Source: Hyphomicrobiales bacterium (GTDB lineage: Bacteria > Pseudomonadota > Alphaproteobacteria > Rhizobiales > Xanthobacteraceae). Taken from it: 64,000 bases of DNA. The notes under the pieces are model-generated. The model did no database searches, was not told the DNA's origin, and saw only the letters and a list, made by a program, of their open reading frames with translations. The position numbers and the translations under genes were made by a program. The DNA lies in contig JAFKKO010000114.1 of the NCBI GenBank assembly GCA_017305455.1, forward strand, positions 1 through 64,000, read 5' to 3'. Every line of letters starts with the position of its first letter. The stretch's first letter is position 1. Positions 43,186-52,317 of the stretch are shown here, piece after piece.

Positions 43186-44295
43186 TTATTTGGAAATCCA
43201 GATCCGGCTGGTCAAATGCGACCAGCCGCGCTGCATCATGTCACGGGGCGAGCCGTCGACCAGCATGGTGATGCCGAGCCGCGCGCCGAGCACCATGCCG
43301 CCGACCGCGAATGGCCATGACAGCGCCAGCATCGACCCGGCGCTGATGCCCTGACCGATGGTGCAACCGCCGGCGAGAATGCCGCCGATGCCCATCAACG
43401 CGCCGCCGGTGAGATGGCGGCGCATCTCGCGATCGTCGTCGAACGCTTCCCATTGCAGTTCGTCGGCGAACCATGCCGCAAGGTAAGAGCCGATGACGAC
43501 GCCGAACACGCTGGCGACGCCGAAATCGCTGAAGCCGCCGATATTGAGCAGACCGGCGTAAAACGCCTTGCCGATGGTGGAGACGAAGGTGAGACTCTGC
43601 GGCCGCGCCGGCGCGGCGAAGTCGTCGCCGAGCAAGGAGGTGGCGAGCCATCCGGCGATGACGGCGAAGCCGAGCAGAACGCCCGCCGTGAGCAGACGGC
43701 GCGCACGCCACAGCCGGGTGTCGGCGAGCGCGAGCCAGCACAGGCTGACGCCGGCGATCACCGCGATCAAAGCGCGCAGATCGACGCCCGCGGCAAGCGA
43801 TGACAACGAGGCGATGTCGGCGGGAACGTCGCCCGGCATCGGCAGCGCGAGTTTTTCCAGGAAGATGATGCGAAAGTCGGCGAGGATTCCGCGCAGCGCG
43901 GCGTAGGCAAATGCGCCGAGCACCAGCACGACGATCAGGCTGCGCAGATCGCCGCCGCCAAGCCGGATCAGCGAGCCGAATCCGCAGGTGCCGACCATCG
44001 CCATGCCGACGCCGAAGATCACGCCGCCGATCACGATGGAAATCAACGACAGTGCGGGCGGCACGAAGGGGGTATCTTCAGGATGCAGGATGCCGCCGAG
44101 AACGAGTCCCTGCGTTCCGAGAATTGCGATGCCCAGGGCCAGGCCGAAAATTTTCATGCGCCGGCCATCGCCGCCCATCAACGCATCTTCGATCGCTCCG
44201 AACGTGCAAAGCCGCGCGCGGCGCGCGACAAAGCCCGCCACCGCCCCGATCAACAGACCGCACAAAGCTGGCATCCACGCAGACATGTTCTGCAA
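43186..44295 (-). CDS. YeeE/YedE family sulfur transport protein (SoxT-like), second copy
   Basis: 369 aa, about ten membrane segments, with cysteine motifs ARLCTFGAIEDALMGGD, GTCGFGSLIRLGGGDLRSL and AGGCTIGQGISAGS. Divergent in sequence from the copy at 40989, so not a recent duplicate. It lies downstream of the ArsR-type regulator on the same strand. Probable importer of thiosulfate or sulfane sulfur. Confidence 0.85.
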   Translation of the reverse strand: MQNMSAWMPALCGLLIGAVAGFVARRARLCTFGAIEDALMGGDGRRMKIFGLALGIAILGTQGLVLGGILHPEDTPFVPPALSLISIVIGGVIFGVGMAMVGTCGFGSLIRLGGGDLRSLIVVLVLGAFAYAALRGILADFRIIFLEKLALPMPGDVPADIASLSSLAAGVDLRALIAVIAGVSLCWLALADTRLWRARRLLTAGVLLGFAVIAGWLATSLLGDDFAAPARPQSLTFVSTIGKAFYAGLLNIGGFSDFGVASVFGVVIGSYLAAWFADELQWEAFDDDREMRRHLTGGALMGIGGILAGGCTIGQGISAGSMLALSWPFAVGGMVLGARLGITMLVDGSPRDMMQRGWSHLTSRIWISK

Positions 44296-44370
44296 GGATT
44301 GGCTCCTCCCGCTTCGGCCCCGCGCTTCGCTTCTTCAAACGGCGCAAGGTCCACCTGCCGGGGGGCAGGT

Positions 44371-44760
44371 TTAGTCCTTCTTCTCGCCTCGCACGGGGGC
44401 GCAGAAAATATCGTAGACGACCGAGATCATGCTTCGCACGTCGTCATTGGCCAGGCTGTAATAGATCGCCTTGCCGTCGCGGCGGGTATCGACCATGCCG
44501 TCGTAACGCAGCCGCGCCAGTTGCTGGGACACCGCGGACTGGCGCAGCGAGAGAATGTTCTCCAGTTCGGTGACGGAGCGCTCGCGCTCGGCCAGCAGAC
44601 AAAGCAGCAGCAGACGGTTCTCGTGTGACAGCGCCTTGAGGAAATTGCTCGCCTTGCGCGCCTTGCGCATCAACTGATCGAGTTCAGGCGAGTATTCCGC
44701 GCCGTCGCGCAGTTCGTGTTCAAGATCTGAGGAAAGTATAGCGGTCATGTTGGCAATCAT
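44371..44760 (-). CDS. soxR: ArsR-family repressor of sulfur oxidation (SoxR/SqrR/BigR type)
   Basis: 129 aa winged-helix regulator (recognition region SLRQSAVSQQLARLRYDG). Two cysteines, C54 in LLLLCLLAERE and C119 in VVYDIFC, are at the positions used by SqrR/BigR to form a persulfide or polysulfide bridge that releases DNA. The start may be 44760 or 44748; neither has a strong ribosome site. Gene order soxR-soxS-soxV matches Paracoccus. Expected to repress the sox genes in the absence of reduced sulfur. Confidence 0.85.
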   Translation of the reverse strand: MIANMTAILSSDLEHELRDGAEYSPELDQLMRKARKASNFLKALSHENRLLLLCLLAERERSVTELENILSLRQSAVSQQLARLRYDGMVDTRRDGKAIYYSLANDDVRSMISVVYDIFCAPVRGEKKD

Positions 44761-44774
44761 GAATTGGTGACGGG

Positions 44775-45179
44775 TCAGATTCTGCTGGAGCGTTCCAGTT
44801 TGGAACGCTGAAACTCCGGAGCGATCTTGGTCGCGTAAGTGCCGAGAAGCCCCCAAAACGCATCGTCATTGATGTAGCCAGTGATGCGGCCGATCTCCTT
44901 GCCGTTGTCGATGATCACGAATGTCGGCGTGAAGCGAACAGGTGCGGCGAGGGTGATACCCGCCTGACTCTGCTCGCGAATATGCAACCTGCGCAGCGGC
45001 AGCATGTGCGCTTCCGTGGTCTTCTCGTAGAGCGAGCCGACCTCCCGATCCCATCGCTGGCAGTGCGTGCAGCCGGCCTGTTCGAACATGATCAGTTCGG
45101 ACGCCAGCGCCGGCAACGCCGCTGCGATGTTCACCGTCGCCGCAAACAACGCGATTTTGATCATCGACTTTATAAACAT
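44775..45179 (-). CDS. soxS: Periplasmic thioredoxin-like protein SoxS
   Basis: 134 aa with a signal peptide (about 1-27) and the redox motif CTHC in MFEQAGCTHCQRWDREVG; RFTPTFVIIDNG holds the cis-Pro. Matches SoxS/SoxW of Sox clusters, which keep the SoxY carrier cysteine in the active thiol state. Starts at 45179 or five codons later. Divergent from soxV, from which it would receive electrons. Confidence 0.85.
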   Translation of the reverse strand: MFIKSMIKIALFAATVNIAAALPALASELIMFEQAGCTHCQRWDREVGSLYEKTTEAHMLPLRRLHIREQSQAGITLAAPVRFTPTFVIIDNGKEIGRITGYINDDAFWGLLGTYATKIAPEFQRSKLERSSRI

Positions 45180-45224
45180 ATGCTACACATACACGAATTC
45201 GCATGTTTCTTCAAATGGAATGCC
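45180..45224. promoter_or_regulatory. Short divergent promoter region soxS/soxV
   Basis: Only 45 bp separate the two start codons, so control sites for both must overlap the starts. The stretch is AT-rich and has ACATATGC and GCATGT as possible half-sites around GAATTC. A SoxR operator is expected here, but the site is not certain. Confidence 0.35.
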
Positions 45225-45965
45225 ATGATCGGATCACTTTCGTTGGCGGGCGCGCTGGGGGCGGGGCTGCTGTCATTTCTTTCCCCCTGCGTATTGCCAC
45301 TGGTGCCACCTTACCTGTGTTTCTTGGCCGGAATCAGCCTCAATGACCTGACCCAGACCGAACGGCGCCTCTGGCAGCCGAACTGGCGTGTGGTGGCGCT
45401 GTCCTTGGCCTTCGTCCTTGGATTCGGCACGGTTTTCGTGGGGCTCGGGGCCTCGGCCTCGCTGCTCGGCAAAGCCATCACCGCCCATTTCGAGACGTTG
45501 GGCATGATCGCGGGCGCCGTGATCATTGTCCTCGGCCTGCATTTTCTGGGTGTTTTCCGGATCGGCCTGCTGTTTCGCGAGGCGCGGTTTCAGACCGCGA
45601 GCAAGCCGGCCGGTTTTCTCGGCGCCTATATCGTCGGTCTCGCCTTCGCCTTCGGCTGGACCCCCTGCGTCGGTCCGGTGCTCGCCGCGATCCTGCTGGT
45701 GGCGGGCTCGGAAGGATCGGCCGGGCACGGCGCGTTGCTGCTCGGCGCCTATGCGCTCGGCATCGGCATCCCGTTCATGCTTGCTGCCTTGTTCTCCAAC
45801 CATTTCATGCGGCTGATGGCGCGGCTGCGCAGCCGGATGGAGACCATCGAGAAGGTGATCGGCTCGGCATTGGTGATAACCGGCGTGCTGTTCCTCACGG
45901 GAGGCATGCAGGTGATTTCCGGCTGGCTCCTGGAAACATTCCCGGCGATCGGCACGATCGGGTGA
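45225..45965 (+). CDS. soxV: CcdA-type thiol-disulfide transporter SoxV
   Basis: 246 aa, six membrane segments, with the paired reactive cysteines in SFLSPCVLPLVPPYLCFLAG and FGWTPCVGPVLAAILL. Family CcdA/DsbD-core: passes electrons from cytoplasmic thioredoxin to periplasmic SoxS/SoxW. The ATG at 45225 is chosen because it gives the normal CcdA N-terminus; the frame is open upstream. Opens the plus-strand part of the Sox cluster. Confidence 0.88.
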   Translation: MIGSLSLAGALGAGLLSFLSPCVLPLVPPYLCFLAGISLNDLTQTERRLWQPNWRVVALSLAFVLGFGTVFVGLGASASLLGKAITAHFETLGMIAGAVIIVLGLHFLGVFRIGLLFREARFQTASKPAGFLGAYIVGLAFAFGWTPCVGPVLAAILLVAGSEGSAGHGALLLGAYALGIGIPFMLAALFSNHFMRLMARLRSRMETIEKVIGSALVITGVLFLTGGMQVISGWLLETFPAIGTIG

Positions 45966-46016
45966 GATGACGGACCTCTGGGACGTCACGGAAGGATGCC
46001 GGGCGACAAACTGAAT

Positions 46017-46115
46017 CACAGTTCGTCATGGGCGGACCTGATCCGCGCATCCATCGTTCTGAAAGAGGAAAATGGATTGCCGGGTCAAGCCCGGCAATGA
46101 CCCACAAGCGCAATC
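46017..46115. repeat. Dispersed palindromic intergenic repeat, copy D
   Basis: GTCATGGGCGGACCTGATCC with GCGCATCCATCG, then ATGGATTGCCGGGTCAAGCC and CGGCAATGACCC. Same architecture as copies A-C. Lies in the convergent gap between soxV and the GlcG/HbpS-like gene, where it may act as terminator. Confidence 0.7.
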
Positions 46116-46119
46116 CGCT

Positions 46120-46623
46120 CTAGAAATCGAGCTTGTCGAGAATCGCCGCGATGCCGGCTTTCGCGCAGGCTTCGTCCTCGGCGCCGCCCGGCGCGCCGGA
46201 GACGCCGATCGCGCCCAGCAGCGAGCCGCCGGATTCGATCATGACGCCGCCGCCGATCATCACGACGTTCGGCAGATCGCGCAGGCCGGCCTGCGGCGAG
46301 CCCGGCTGCGTCAAAGAGGTGAGTTCGCTGGTGCTGGTGCGGAAGGAGGCCGCGGTCCACGCCTTGCCGGTGGCGGTGGGCGGGGTGTGCGGGCCGGCGA
46401 AGCGGTCGCGCAGCATCACCTGCGGCGTGCCGAAGCGATCGACCACCGCGACCGCGACCTGATAGCCGCGCTTGTCGCACTCGGCGAGCGCCGCCTTGGC
46501 GGCGTCGAGCGCGAGCTCGACGTTAAGAGCCTTGTAGGTGACGAGCTTGTCCTGCGCACGAGCAGGCAGAACGGACGCGGCGAGACAGAGGACTGAGATT
46601 GTCAGCAGATTCTGCGGTCGCAT
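46120..46623 (-). CDS. Exported GlcG/HbpS family protein
   Basis: 167 aa with a signal peptide (about 1-23) and a GlcG/HbpS (DUF336) domain: CDKRGYQVAVAVVDRFGTP and GGVMIESGGSLLGAIGVSGA. The family includes heme-binding and cofactor-binding proteins; activity here unknown. It is the third gene of the minus-strand unit soxA-soxX, 37 bases after soxX, so it may serve SoxAX maturation or heme handling (inference). Confidence 0.82.
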   Translation of the reverse strand: MRPQNLLTISVLCLAASVLPARAQDKLVTYKALNVELALDAAKAALAECDKRGYQVAVAVVDRFGTPQVMLRDRFAGPHTPPTATGKAWTAASFRTSTSELTSLTQPGSPQAGLRDLPNVVMIGGGVMIESGGSLLGAIGVSGAPGGAEDEACAKAGIAAILDKLDF

Positions 46624-46660
46624 GGTTCACTCCTCACATCGTGCGCAGGTGCAAGCCTCG

Positions 46661-47314
46661 TTACTTGTTGACCGGAGATTCCGGATCGAACAGCAGCGCG
46701 ACCAGGTCCTTGATCTGCTTCTCGCTCAGGACGTTGTTGGCGCCGAAGCGCGGCATGTTGGAGCATGCGACAAAGGCCTGCGAGTTGTAGATCTTGGCGT
46801 ACGCGCTTTTGGCTTCGGCCGGATCGAATTTGCGATCCTTGCCGTAGTTGGTCAGGCTCGGTCCGAGCGTGCCGAACGACACTTCGGCCTTGTCGAGCTG
46901 ATGGCAGGCGTAGCAGTTGCCGCCGCTCACGGTGTCCGGCTTGTCGGAGAACTGGCCACCGCGGCCGTTGTCGGCGATCTTCTTGCCCGACTTCCAGTCG
47001 CCGAGCAGTTGGCCGTCGGCAGGGTACACCACCTTGGCCATCTCGCGCTTGATGATGGCGTCGGCTTCCTTCGACGGCACGTTGTTGTGATAGGCGTTGC
47101 AGGTCTTCAGCGTGTCGTCGGGGACGATGCGCTGCTGCCATTCCTCCGGCGCCTTGCCGAAGGTGTCTTTCAGATAGGCCTCCACCACGGCAGGGTCGGC
47201 CTGCTTCGGCGCGGCTTCAGTCTTTGCTTTCGGAGCCGCACCCGCCGCGAACGGCAGAGCAAGAGCCAGCGCGCCGGCGAGAGCGAGCGCGGAAATCCTG
47301 ATCGATTGAGTCAT
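46661..47314 (-). CDS. soxX: SoxX cytochrome c subunit
   Basis: 217 aa, signal peptide about 1-26. One heme site CYACH at residues 134-138 and the axial methionine in CSNMPRFG (M187). Longer than the usual SoxX because of an insert before the heme domain. With SoxA it forms the thiosulfate-oxidising cytochrome that couples thiosulfate to the SoxY cysteine. Eleven bases after soxA. Confidence 0.92.
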   Translation of the reverse strand: MTQSIRISALALAGALALALPFAAGAAPKAKTEAAPKQADPAVVEAYLKDTFGKAPEEWQQRIVPDDTLKTCNAYHNNVPSKEADAIIKREMAKVVYPADGQLLGDWKSGKKIADNGRGGQFSDKPDTVSGGNCYACHQLDKAEVSFGTLGPSLTNYGKDRKFDPAEAKSAYAKIYNSQAFVACSNMPRFGANNVLSEKQIKDLVALLFDPESPVNK

Positions 47315-47325
47315 GTCGCCCTCCC

Positions 47326-48147
47326 TTAGCGCTTGATCGACGGAACGTTGATCACGCCGCCTTCCGCGTTCTTGTTCAGATAGACTGTGAGCGCGGTCAG
47401 CGCCTCGGTGCCGTAGCCGGGCATCGGCCAGCGCTGCTGGCGGTAGCAGTCATAGAGGCGGTGCTGCATGGTGCGCAGGGCGCCTTGGGAGACGCGATAG
47501 GTCGGCCACGTTCCCATGGTTTCCTGCGCCTGCTTGCCGGGCTTCGACAGATCGGGCAGGCCCTGCAGGCGGATGCGCTTGCCTTCTTCGGCGTGGCAGG
47601 TGGCGCAGGAGAAGTCGTTGACGCCGCCGCGGCGGAAGAACAGCGCTTCACCGACCGCCGCCATTTCCTTTTCCTTCGGATGGCTGAGCGAGACGTTGAT
47701 CTTCATGCCGTTCGACTTGTTGGCGATGTAGGCGACGAGGTCTTCCATGTCGGAAGCCTTGCCGGGACCCGAAAAGCGACGTGCGACGACGTCCTTGGTG
47801 TCGAGCCCCTGGAGCTTGTCCATGCACCAGAGCAGGCGCTGCTCGAGGTCCATGACCTTGTCCGCGTCCTTGAAATAACGCGGTAACTGGGCGTACACGC
47901 CCTCCAGTTTGCCGGCGCCGAGACCGAGGTCGCAGCTCTCGAGCGAAACGTTCTTGGTTCCGCGTTTTTCTTTCCACAGCGCCTCGCCACGATCCACGGC
48001 GAGATAGCCGGGATTGGACATCGGGTCGGAAATCATCTCGCGGTAGCGTTCGATTTCCTTTTCGCTGGCATCCTGTGAATAGGCTAAGGTGTTGGATACG
48101 CAAAATAAGGCAACGGCGATCGCCGACCGAATTGCGGTCTGTCTCAT
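47326..48147 (-). CDS. soxA: SoxA cytochrome c subunit
   Basis: 273 aa. Signal peptide about 1-24; one heme site CATCH at residues 181-185; the catalytic cysteine, which becomes a persulfide heme ligand, is C234 in [14 protein letters not shown]. The N-terminal half retains C72 and C108 but no second heme motif, so this is the monoheme type. GGAGGGAGGAAG before ATG 48147 decides the start. It is divergent from soxY across a 182-bp promoter region. Confidence 0.93.
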   Translation of the reverse strand: MRQTAIRSAIAVALFCVSNTLAYSQDASEKEIERYREMISDPMSNPGYLAVDRGEALWKEKRGTKNVSLESCDLGLGAGKLEGVYAQLPRYFKDADKVMDLEQRLLWCMDKLQGLDTKDVVARRFSGPGKASDMEDLVAYIANKSNGMKINVSLSHPKEKEMAAVGEALFFRRGGVNDFSCATCHAEEGKRIRLQGLPDLSKPGKQAQETMGTWPTYRVSQGALRTMQHRLYDCYRQQRWPMPGYGTEALTALTVYLNKNAEGGVINVPSIKR

Positions 48148-48329
48148 CTTCTTCCTCCCTCCGTAAGACCGTCTATGCAGTCCTTGCGGGTTTCCTGGAT
48201 TCGCTCCAGACATCTTTACATTCAAGAAAAACAATATAATGATGTGTCCCGATCATGATAGATTTCGTTGAGGAACGTCAAGCGTTACTATTAAGGGACG
48301 ATTGAAAGAAGTCCCATCGGAGGAGACAA
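48148..48329. promoter_or_regulatory. Divergent promoter region soxAX / soxYZBCD
   Basis: 182 bp between oppositely transcribed soxA and soxY, with an AT-rich core (48215-48270). Must contain both promoters and probably a SoxR operator. I could not identify a clear symmetric site. Confidence 0.5.
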
Positions 48330-48794
48330 ATGGTTCTGAATCCTGTTGAAACGACCCGCCGCGAGACACTGACGCTGGCGGCCGTCGCCGGACTTGCGGC
48401 GTTTCTTGCGCCGAAGATGGCGATGGCGGACGAGCAGATGCTCGCCGCTGAAATCAAGAAGCTCTACGGCGACAAGAAGCTCGATAGCGGCAAGATCAAG
48501 CTCGATGTGCCTGAAATCGCGGAGAACGGCCTGGTCGTTCCGGTCAACGTCGAGATCGAAAGCCCGATGACCGATTCGGATTACGTCAAAGCCGTCCACA
48601 TCTTTGCCGACGGCAATCCGATGCCAGGCGTCTGCAGCTACAAGTTCACGCCTGATTGCGGCAAGGCGTCGGCCTCGACCCGCATGCGTCTTGCGCAGAC
48701 GCAGAACATCGTCTGCATCGCGGAGATGTCGAACGGCAACCTGTATACGACAAAATCCAACGTGAAGGTGACGATCGGCGGCTGCGGCGGCTAA
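48330..48794 (+). CDS. soxY: SoxY sulfur-carrier protein
   Basis: 154 aa. Tat signal TTRRETLTLAAVAGL at the N-terminus and the terminal swinging-arm motif GGCGG with carrier C152. Two further cysteines (PGVCSYKFTPDCG) are present. Carries the sulfur intermediate covalently between SoxAX, SoxB and SoxCD in the periplasm. GGAGGAG precedes the ATG; partner gene soxZ follows after 45 bases. Confidence 0.95.
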   Translation: MVLNPVETTRRETLTLAAVAGLAAFLAPKMAMADEQMLAAEIKKLYGDKKLDSGKIKLDVPEIAENGLVVPVNVEIESPMTDSDYVKAVHIFADGNPMPGVCSYKFTPDCGKASASTRMRLAQTQNIVCIAEMSNGNLYTTKSNVKVTIGGCGG

Positions 48795-48839
48795 TCGAAC
48801 AATCCACACGACAACAACAATTCAGGCGAGGAAATTCAG

Positions 48840-49169
48840 ATGGCGACCAAACCCACACCGCGCGTACGCGTTCCTGCGCAGGCCAAGGCCGGTGAAATCA
48901 TCGAGATCAAGACTCTCATTTCGCACGAAATGGAGTCCGGTCAGCGCAAGGATTCGGCCGGCAAGGTTGTGCCGCGCAAGATCATCAACAAGTTCACCGC
49001 GTCCTTCGATGGCAAGCCGGTGTTCGAAGCCGACTGGCATCCGGCGATCTCCGCCAACCCGTATCAGTCGTTCTTCTACAAGGCCGCCAAGAGCGGCGAG
49101 TTCACCTTCACCTGGAAGGATGACGACGGCTCGGACTACACGGCGACGAACAAACTGACCGTTGCCTGA
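48840..49169 (+). CDS. soxZ: SoxZ, partner of SoxY
   Basis: 109 aa immunoglobulin-like protein without a signal peptide, exported as a SoxYZ complex by the Tat signal of SoxY. Family motifs IKTLISHEMESGQRKDSAGK and ADWHPAISANPYQSFFYKA are clear. GCGAGGAA before the ATG. Confidence 0.95.
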   Translation: MATKPTPRVRVPAQAKAGEIIEIKTLISHEMESGQRKDSAGKVVPRKIINKFTASFDGKPVFEADWHPAISANPYQSFFYKAAKSGEFTFTWKDDDGSDYTATNKLTVA

Positions 49170-49263
49170 GCATTCGCCGCGCGCGACCAAGAGTCGCGTG
49201 CGGCCTCGATCCGACAAAATCTCCGAACGCTAGCCTTCCGGCCGGGAGGCGAAAGGTTGAGTC

Positions 49264-50964
49264 ATGATTTCACGGCGGGAATTTCTGCAAGCGACGGCGG
49301 CTGCGTCCGCGCTGACAATCGGCAGCGGACTGGGATCGCTCGGCCGCGTTGCCGCGCAGCAGCGCCTGACCCAGGCCGACATTCTCAAATTCGATCCGCT
49401 CGGCACGGTGACGATTCTCTACATCGCCGATACCCACGCCCAGCTCATGCCGCTGCACTTCCGCGAGCCGTCGGTCAATCTTGGCGTCGGCGCTGACAAG
49501 GGACTGCCGCCGCATCTGACCGATGCCGCCTTCCGCAAGTATTTCAACGTCGCCGCCGGCACCGCCGATGCGTTCGCGTTGACGGCGGACGACTTCGTTT
49601 CGCTGGCGAAGAACTACGGCAAGATGGGCGGCATGGATCGCGTCGCGACGCTGGTGCGCGCGGTGCGTGCCGAGCGCGGTGACGACAAGGTGCTGCTGCT
49701 CGATGGCGGCGATAGCTGGCAGGGAAGCTGGACGTCGCTGCAGACCAAGGCGCAGGACATGGTCGACGTCATGGGCGCGCTCAAGCTCGACGCGCTGGTC
49801 GGCCACTGGGAGTTCACCTACGGCGCCGATCGCGTCAAGGAACTGGTGAAAGCCGCGCCGTTCGCGTTCCTGGCGCAGAACATCCGCGATGCCGAATGGC
49901 AGGAGCCGGTGTTCGAAGCGCGCAAGATGTTCGAGCGCGGCGGCGCCAAGGTTGCCGTGATCGGCCAGGCCCTGCCGCGCACCGCGATCGCCAATCCGCG
50001 CTGGATGTTCCCGCAGTGGGAGTTCGGCATCCGCGAAGAAGACATGCAGAAGCAGGTCGATGACGCGCGCGCCGAGGGTGCCGATATCGTCGTGCTGCTG
50101 TCGCATGACGGTTTCGACGTCGACCGCAAGCTGGCGGGCCGCGTCAAGGGCATCGACGTCATTCTGACCGCGCACACCCACGACGCGATGCCGGGCCTGA
50201 TCAAGGTCGGCGACACCGTGCTGGTGGCGACCGGCTCGCACGGCAAATTCCTGTCGCGCCTCGACATCGAGGTGAAGAACAAGAAGGTCACCGGCGTCCG
50301 ATACAAGTTGATGCCGGTGTTCGCCGACGCCATCAAGCCGGATCCGGAGATGGCGGCGCTGGTCGAGAAGGTGAGGGCGCCGTTCGCCAAGGATCTGGCG
50401 CGCAAGATCGGCCACACCGATTCGCTGCTCTATCGTCGCGGCAACTTCAACGGCACCTTCGACGATCTGATCTGCAACGCGATGCTGGCCGAGCGCGATG
50501 TCGAGATCGCGCTGTCGCCGGGCTTCCGCTGGGGCGGCACGCTGGTGCCGGGCGATGCGATCACCTGGGAGGATGTCACCAACGCGACCGCCATCACCTA
50601 TCCGAACTGCTATCGCAACGAGATGACCGGTGCGCAGCTCAAGGATGTGCTGGAAGATATCGCCGACAACATCTTCCACCCCGATCCGTACTTCCAGGGC
50701 GGCGGCGACATGGTCCGCATCGGCGGCATGGGCTATTCGATCGACATCAACAAGGCGATGGGATCGCGCATCTCCAACCTGACGCATCTGAAGTCGGGCA
50801 AGCCGATCGAGGCTGCGAAGAAATACACCGTCGCCGGCTGGGCCAGCATCAACGAGAACACGCAAGGCCCGCCGATCTGGGACGTGGTGTCCGCGCACAT
50901 CTCCAAGATCGGCAGCGGCATCAAGATCGAACCGAACACGGCGGTGAAAGTGTCGGGGGCGTAG
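49264..50964 (+). CDS. soxB: SoxB thiosulfohydrolase
   Basis: 566 aa periplasmic metallophosphatase-fold enzyme that hydrolyses the sulfonate from SoxY-bound intermediates. Tat signal MISRREFLQATAAASA. Metal-ligand segments: YIADTHAQLMPLHF, LLDGGDSWQGSWT, LLSHDGFDVD and TAHTHDAMPG; the gatekeeping GHWEFTYG is also present. Follows soxZ by 94 bases. Confidence 0.95.
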   Translation: MISRREFLQATAAASALTIGSGLGSLGRVAAQQRLTQADILKFDPLGTVTILYIADTHAQLMPLHFREPSVNLGVGADKGLPPHLTDAAFRKYFNVAAGTADAFALTADDFVSLAKNYGKMGGMDRVATLVRAVRAERGDDKVLLLDGGDSWQGSWTSLQTKAQDMVDVMGALKLDALVGHWEFTYGADRVKELVKAAPFAFLAQNIRDAEWQEPVFEARKMFERGGAKVAVIGQALPRTAIANPRWMFPQWEFGIREEDMQKQVDDARAEGADIVVLLSHDGFDVDRKLAGRVKGIDVILTAHTHDAMPGLIKVGDTVLVATGSHGKFLSRLDIEVKNKKVTGVRYKLMPVFADAIKPDPEMAALVEKVRAPFAKDLARKIGHTDSLLYRRGNFNGTFDDLICNAMLAERDVEIALSPGFRWGGTLVPGDAITWEDVTNATAITYPNCYRNEMTGAQLKDVLEDIADNIFHPDPYFQGGGDMVRIGGMGYSIDINKAMGSRISNLTHLKSGKPIEAAKKYTVAGWASINENTQGPPIWDVVSAHISKIGSGIKIEPNTAVKVSGA

Positions 50965-51036
50965 CCCCCGCGTTTTCGCGCCGGAATTGCGAGCAACATA
51001 TTCACGTATACGGATAACTAAAAAGGAGAGACGGGC

Positions 51037-52317
51037 ATGACCGAGAATATGTCTACCGATGCCCTGAGCCGCCGCCGATTTTTGCGCGCGGCAGGTTTGG
51101 CCGGTGCAGGTGCCGCGCTCGCGGCGCAGCCCGGTATCGCAGGCGAGGCGCCGAAGCCCGATCCGCTGATCACCGAAGTGCAGGACTGGCAGCGCTATCT
51201 TGGCGAGGGCGTCGACAAATATCCTTACGGCTCGCCGTCCAAATACGAGAAGAACGTCATCCGCCGCACCGTGTCGTGGCTGACTGCGGACGCGCAGTCC
51301 TCGATCAACTTCACGCCGCTGCACGAGCTCGACGGCATCATCACGCCCTCGGGCGTGTGCTTCGAGCGCCATCACGGCGGCATCGCCGAGATCGATCCGG
51401 CCAATCATCGCCTGATGATCAACGGCCTGGTCGATAAGCCGCTGGTGTTCACCATGGAGGACATCAAGCGGATGCCTCGCGTGAACAAGATCTACTTCCT
51501 GGAATGCGCGGCGAACTCCGGCATGGAGTGGCGCGGCTCGCAGCTCAATGGCTGCCAGTTCACCCACGGCATGATTCACAACGTGATGTATACCGGCGTG
51601 CCGCTTAAGCTGCTGCTGGAAGAGGCCGGTGTGAAGCCGAAGGCCAAGTGGCTGATGCTGGAAGGCGGCGACGCCTCGGGCATGAACCGCTCGCTGCCGC
51701 TGTCCAAGGGGCTCGATGACGTCCTGATCGCCTTCGGCATGAACGGCGAGGCGCTGCGTCCCGAGCAGGGCTATCCGCTGCGCGCGGTGATCCCCGGCTG
51801 GGAAGGCAATCTGTGGGTCAAGTGGCTGCGCCGCATCGAAGTCGGCGACGAGCCGTGGCAGGCGCGCGAGGAAACCTCGAAATACACCGATCTGCTGGCC
51901 GACGGCCGTGCCCGCCGCTTCACCTTCATCATGGATGCGAAGTCGGTCGTCACCAATCCCTCGCCGCAGGCGCCGCTCAAGCATAAGGGACGCAACGTGC
52001 TGACCGGCGTGGCCTGGTCGGGCCGCGGCACCGTCAAGCGCGTCGATGTGACCATGGACGGCGGACGCAACTGGCAGACCGCGCGCATCGACGGGCCGGT
52101 GCTCGACAAGTCGATGGTGCGTTTCTACGTCGATTTCGACTGGAACGGCCAGGAACTGATGATCCAGTCGCGCGCGATGGATTCCACCGGCTACGTGCAG
52201 CCGACCAAGGAAGAACTGCGCAAGGTGCGCGGCGTCAACTCGATCTATCACAACAACGGCATTCAGACCTGGCTGGTGCACGCTAATGGAGAGACCGAAA
52301 ATGTCGAGATCAGCTAA
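51037..52317 (+). CDS. soxC: SoxC sulfane dehydrogenase molybdopterin subunit
   Basis: 426 aa. Tat signal LSRRRFLRAAGLAGAG; molybdenum cysteine C157 in IYFLECAANSG; FERHHGGIAEIDP and the C-terminal Mo-Co domain as in the sulfite-oxidase fold. It removes six electrons from the SoxY-bound sulfane sulfur together with SoxD. AAAGGAGAG precedes the ATG. Paralogous to the gene at 5928, which has a longer N-terminus and the ligand motif FIECSGNG. Confidence 0.94.
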   Translation: MTENMSTDALSRRRFLRAAGLAGAGAALAAQPGIAGEAPKPDPLITEVQDWQRYLGEGVDKYPYGSPSKYEKNVIRRTVSWLTADAQSSINFTPLHELDGIITPSGVCFERHHGGIAEIDPANHRLMINGLVDKPLVFTMEDIKRMPRVNKIYFLECAANSGMEWRGSQLNGCQFTHGMIHNVMYTGVPLKLLLEEAGVKPKAKWLMLEGGDASGMNRSLPLSKGLDDVLIAFGMNGEALRPEQGYPLRAVIPGWEGNLWVKWLRRIEVGDEPWQAREETSKYTDLLADGRARRFTFIMDAKSVVTNPSPQAPLKHKGRNVLTGVAWSGRGTVKRVDVTMDGGRNWQTARIDGPVLDKSMVRFYVDFDWNGQELMIQSRAMDSTGYVQPTKEELRKVRGVNSIYHNNGIQTWLVHANGETENVEIS

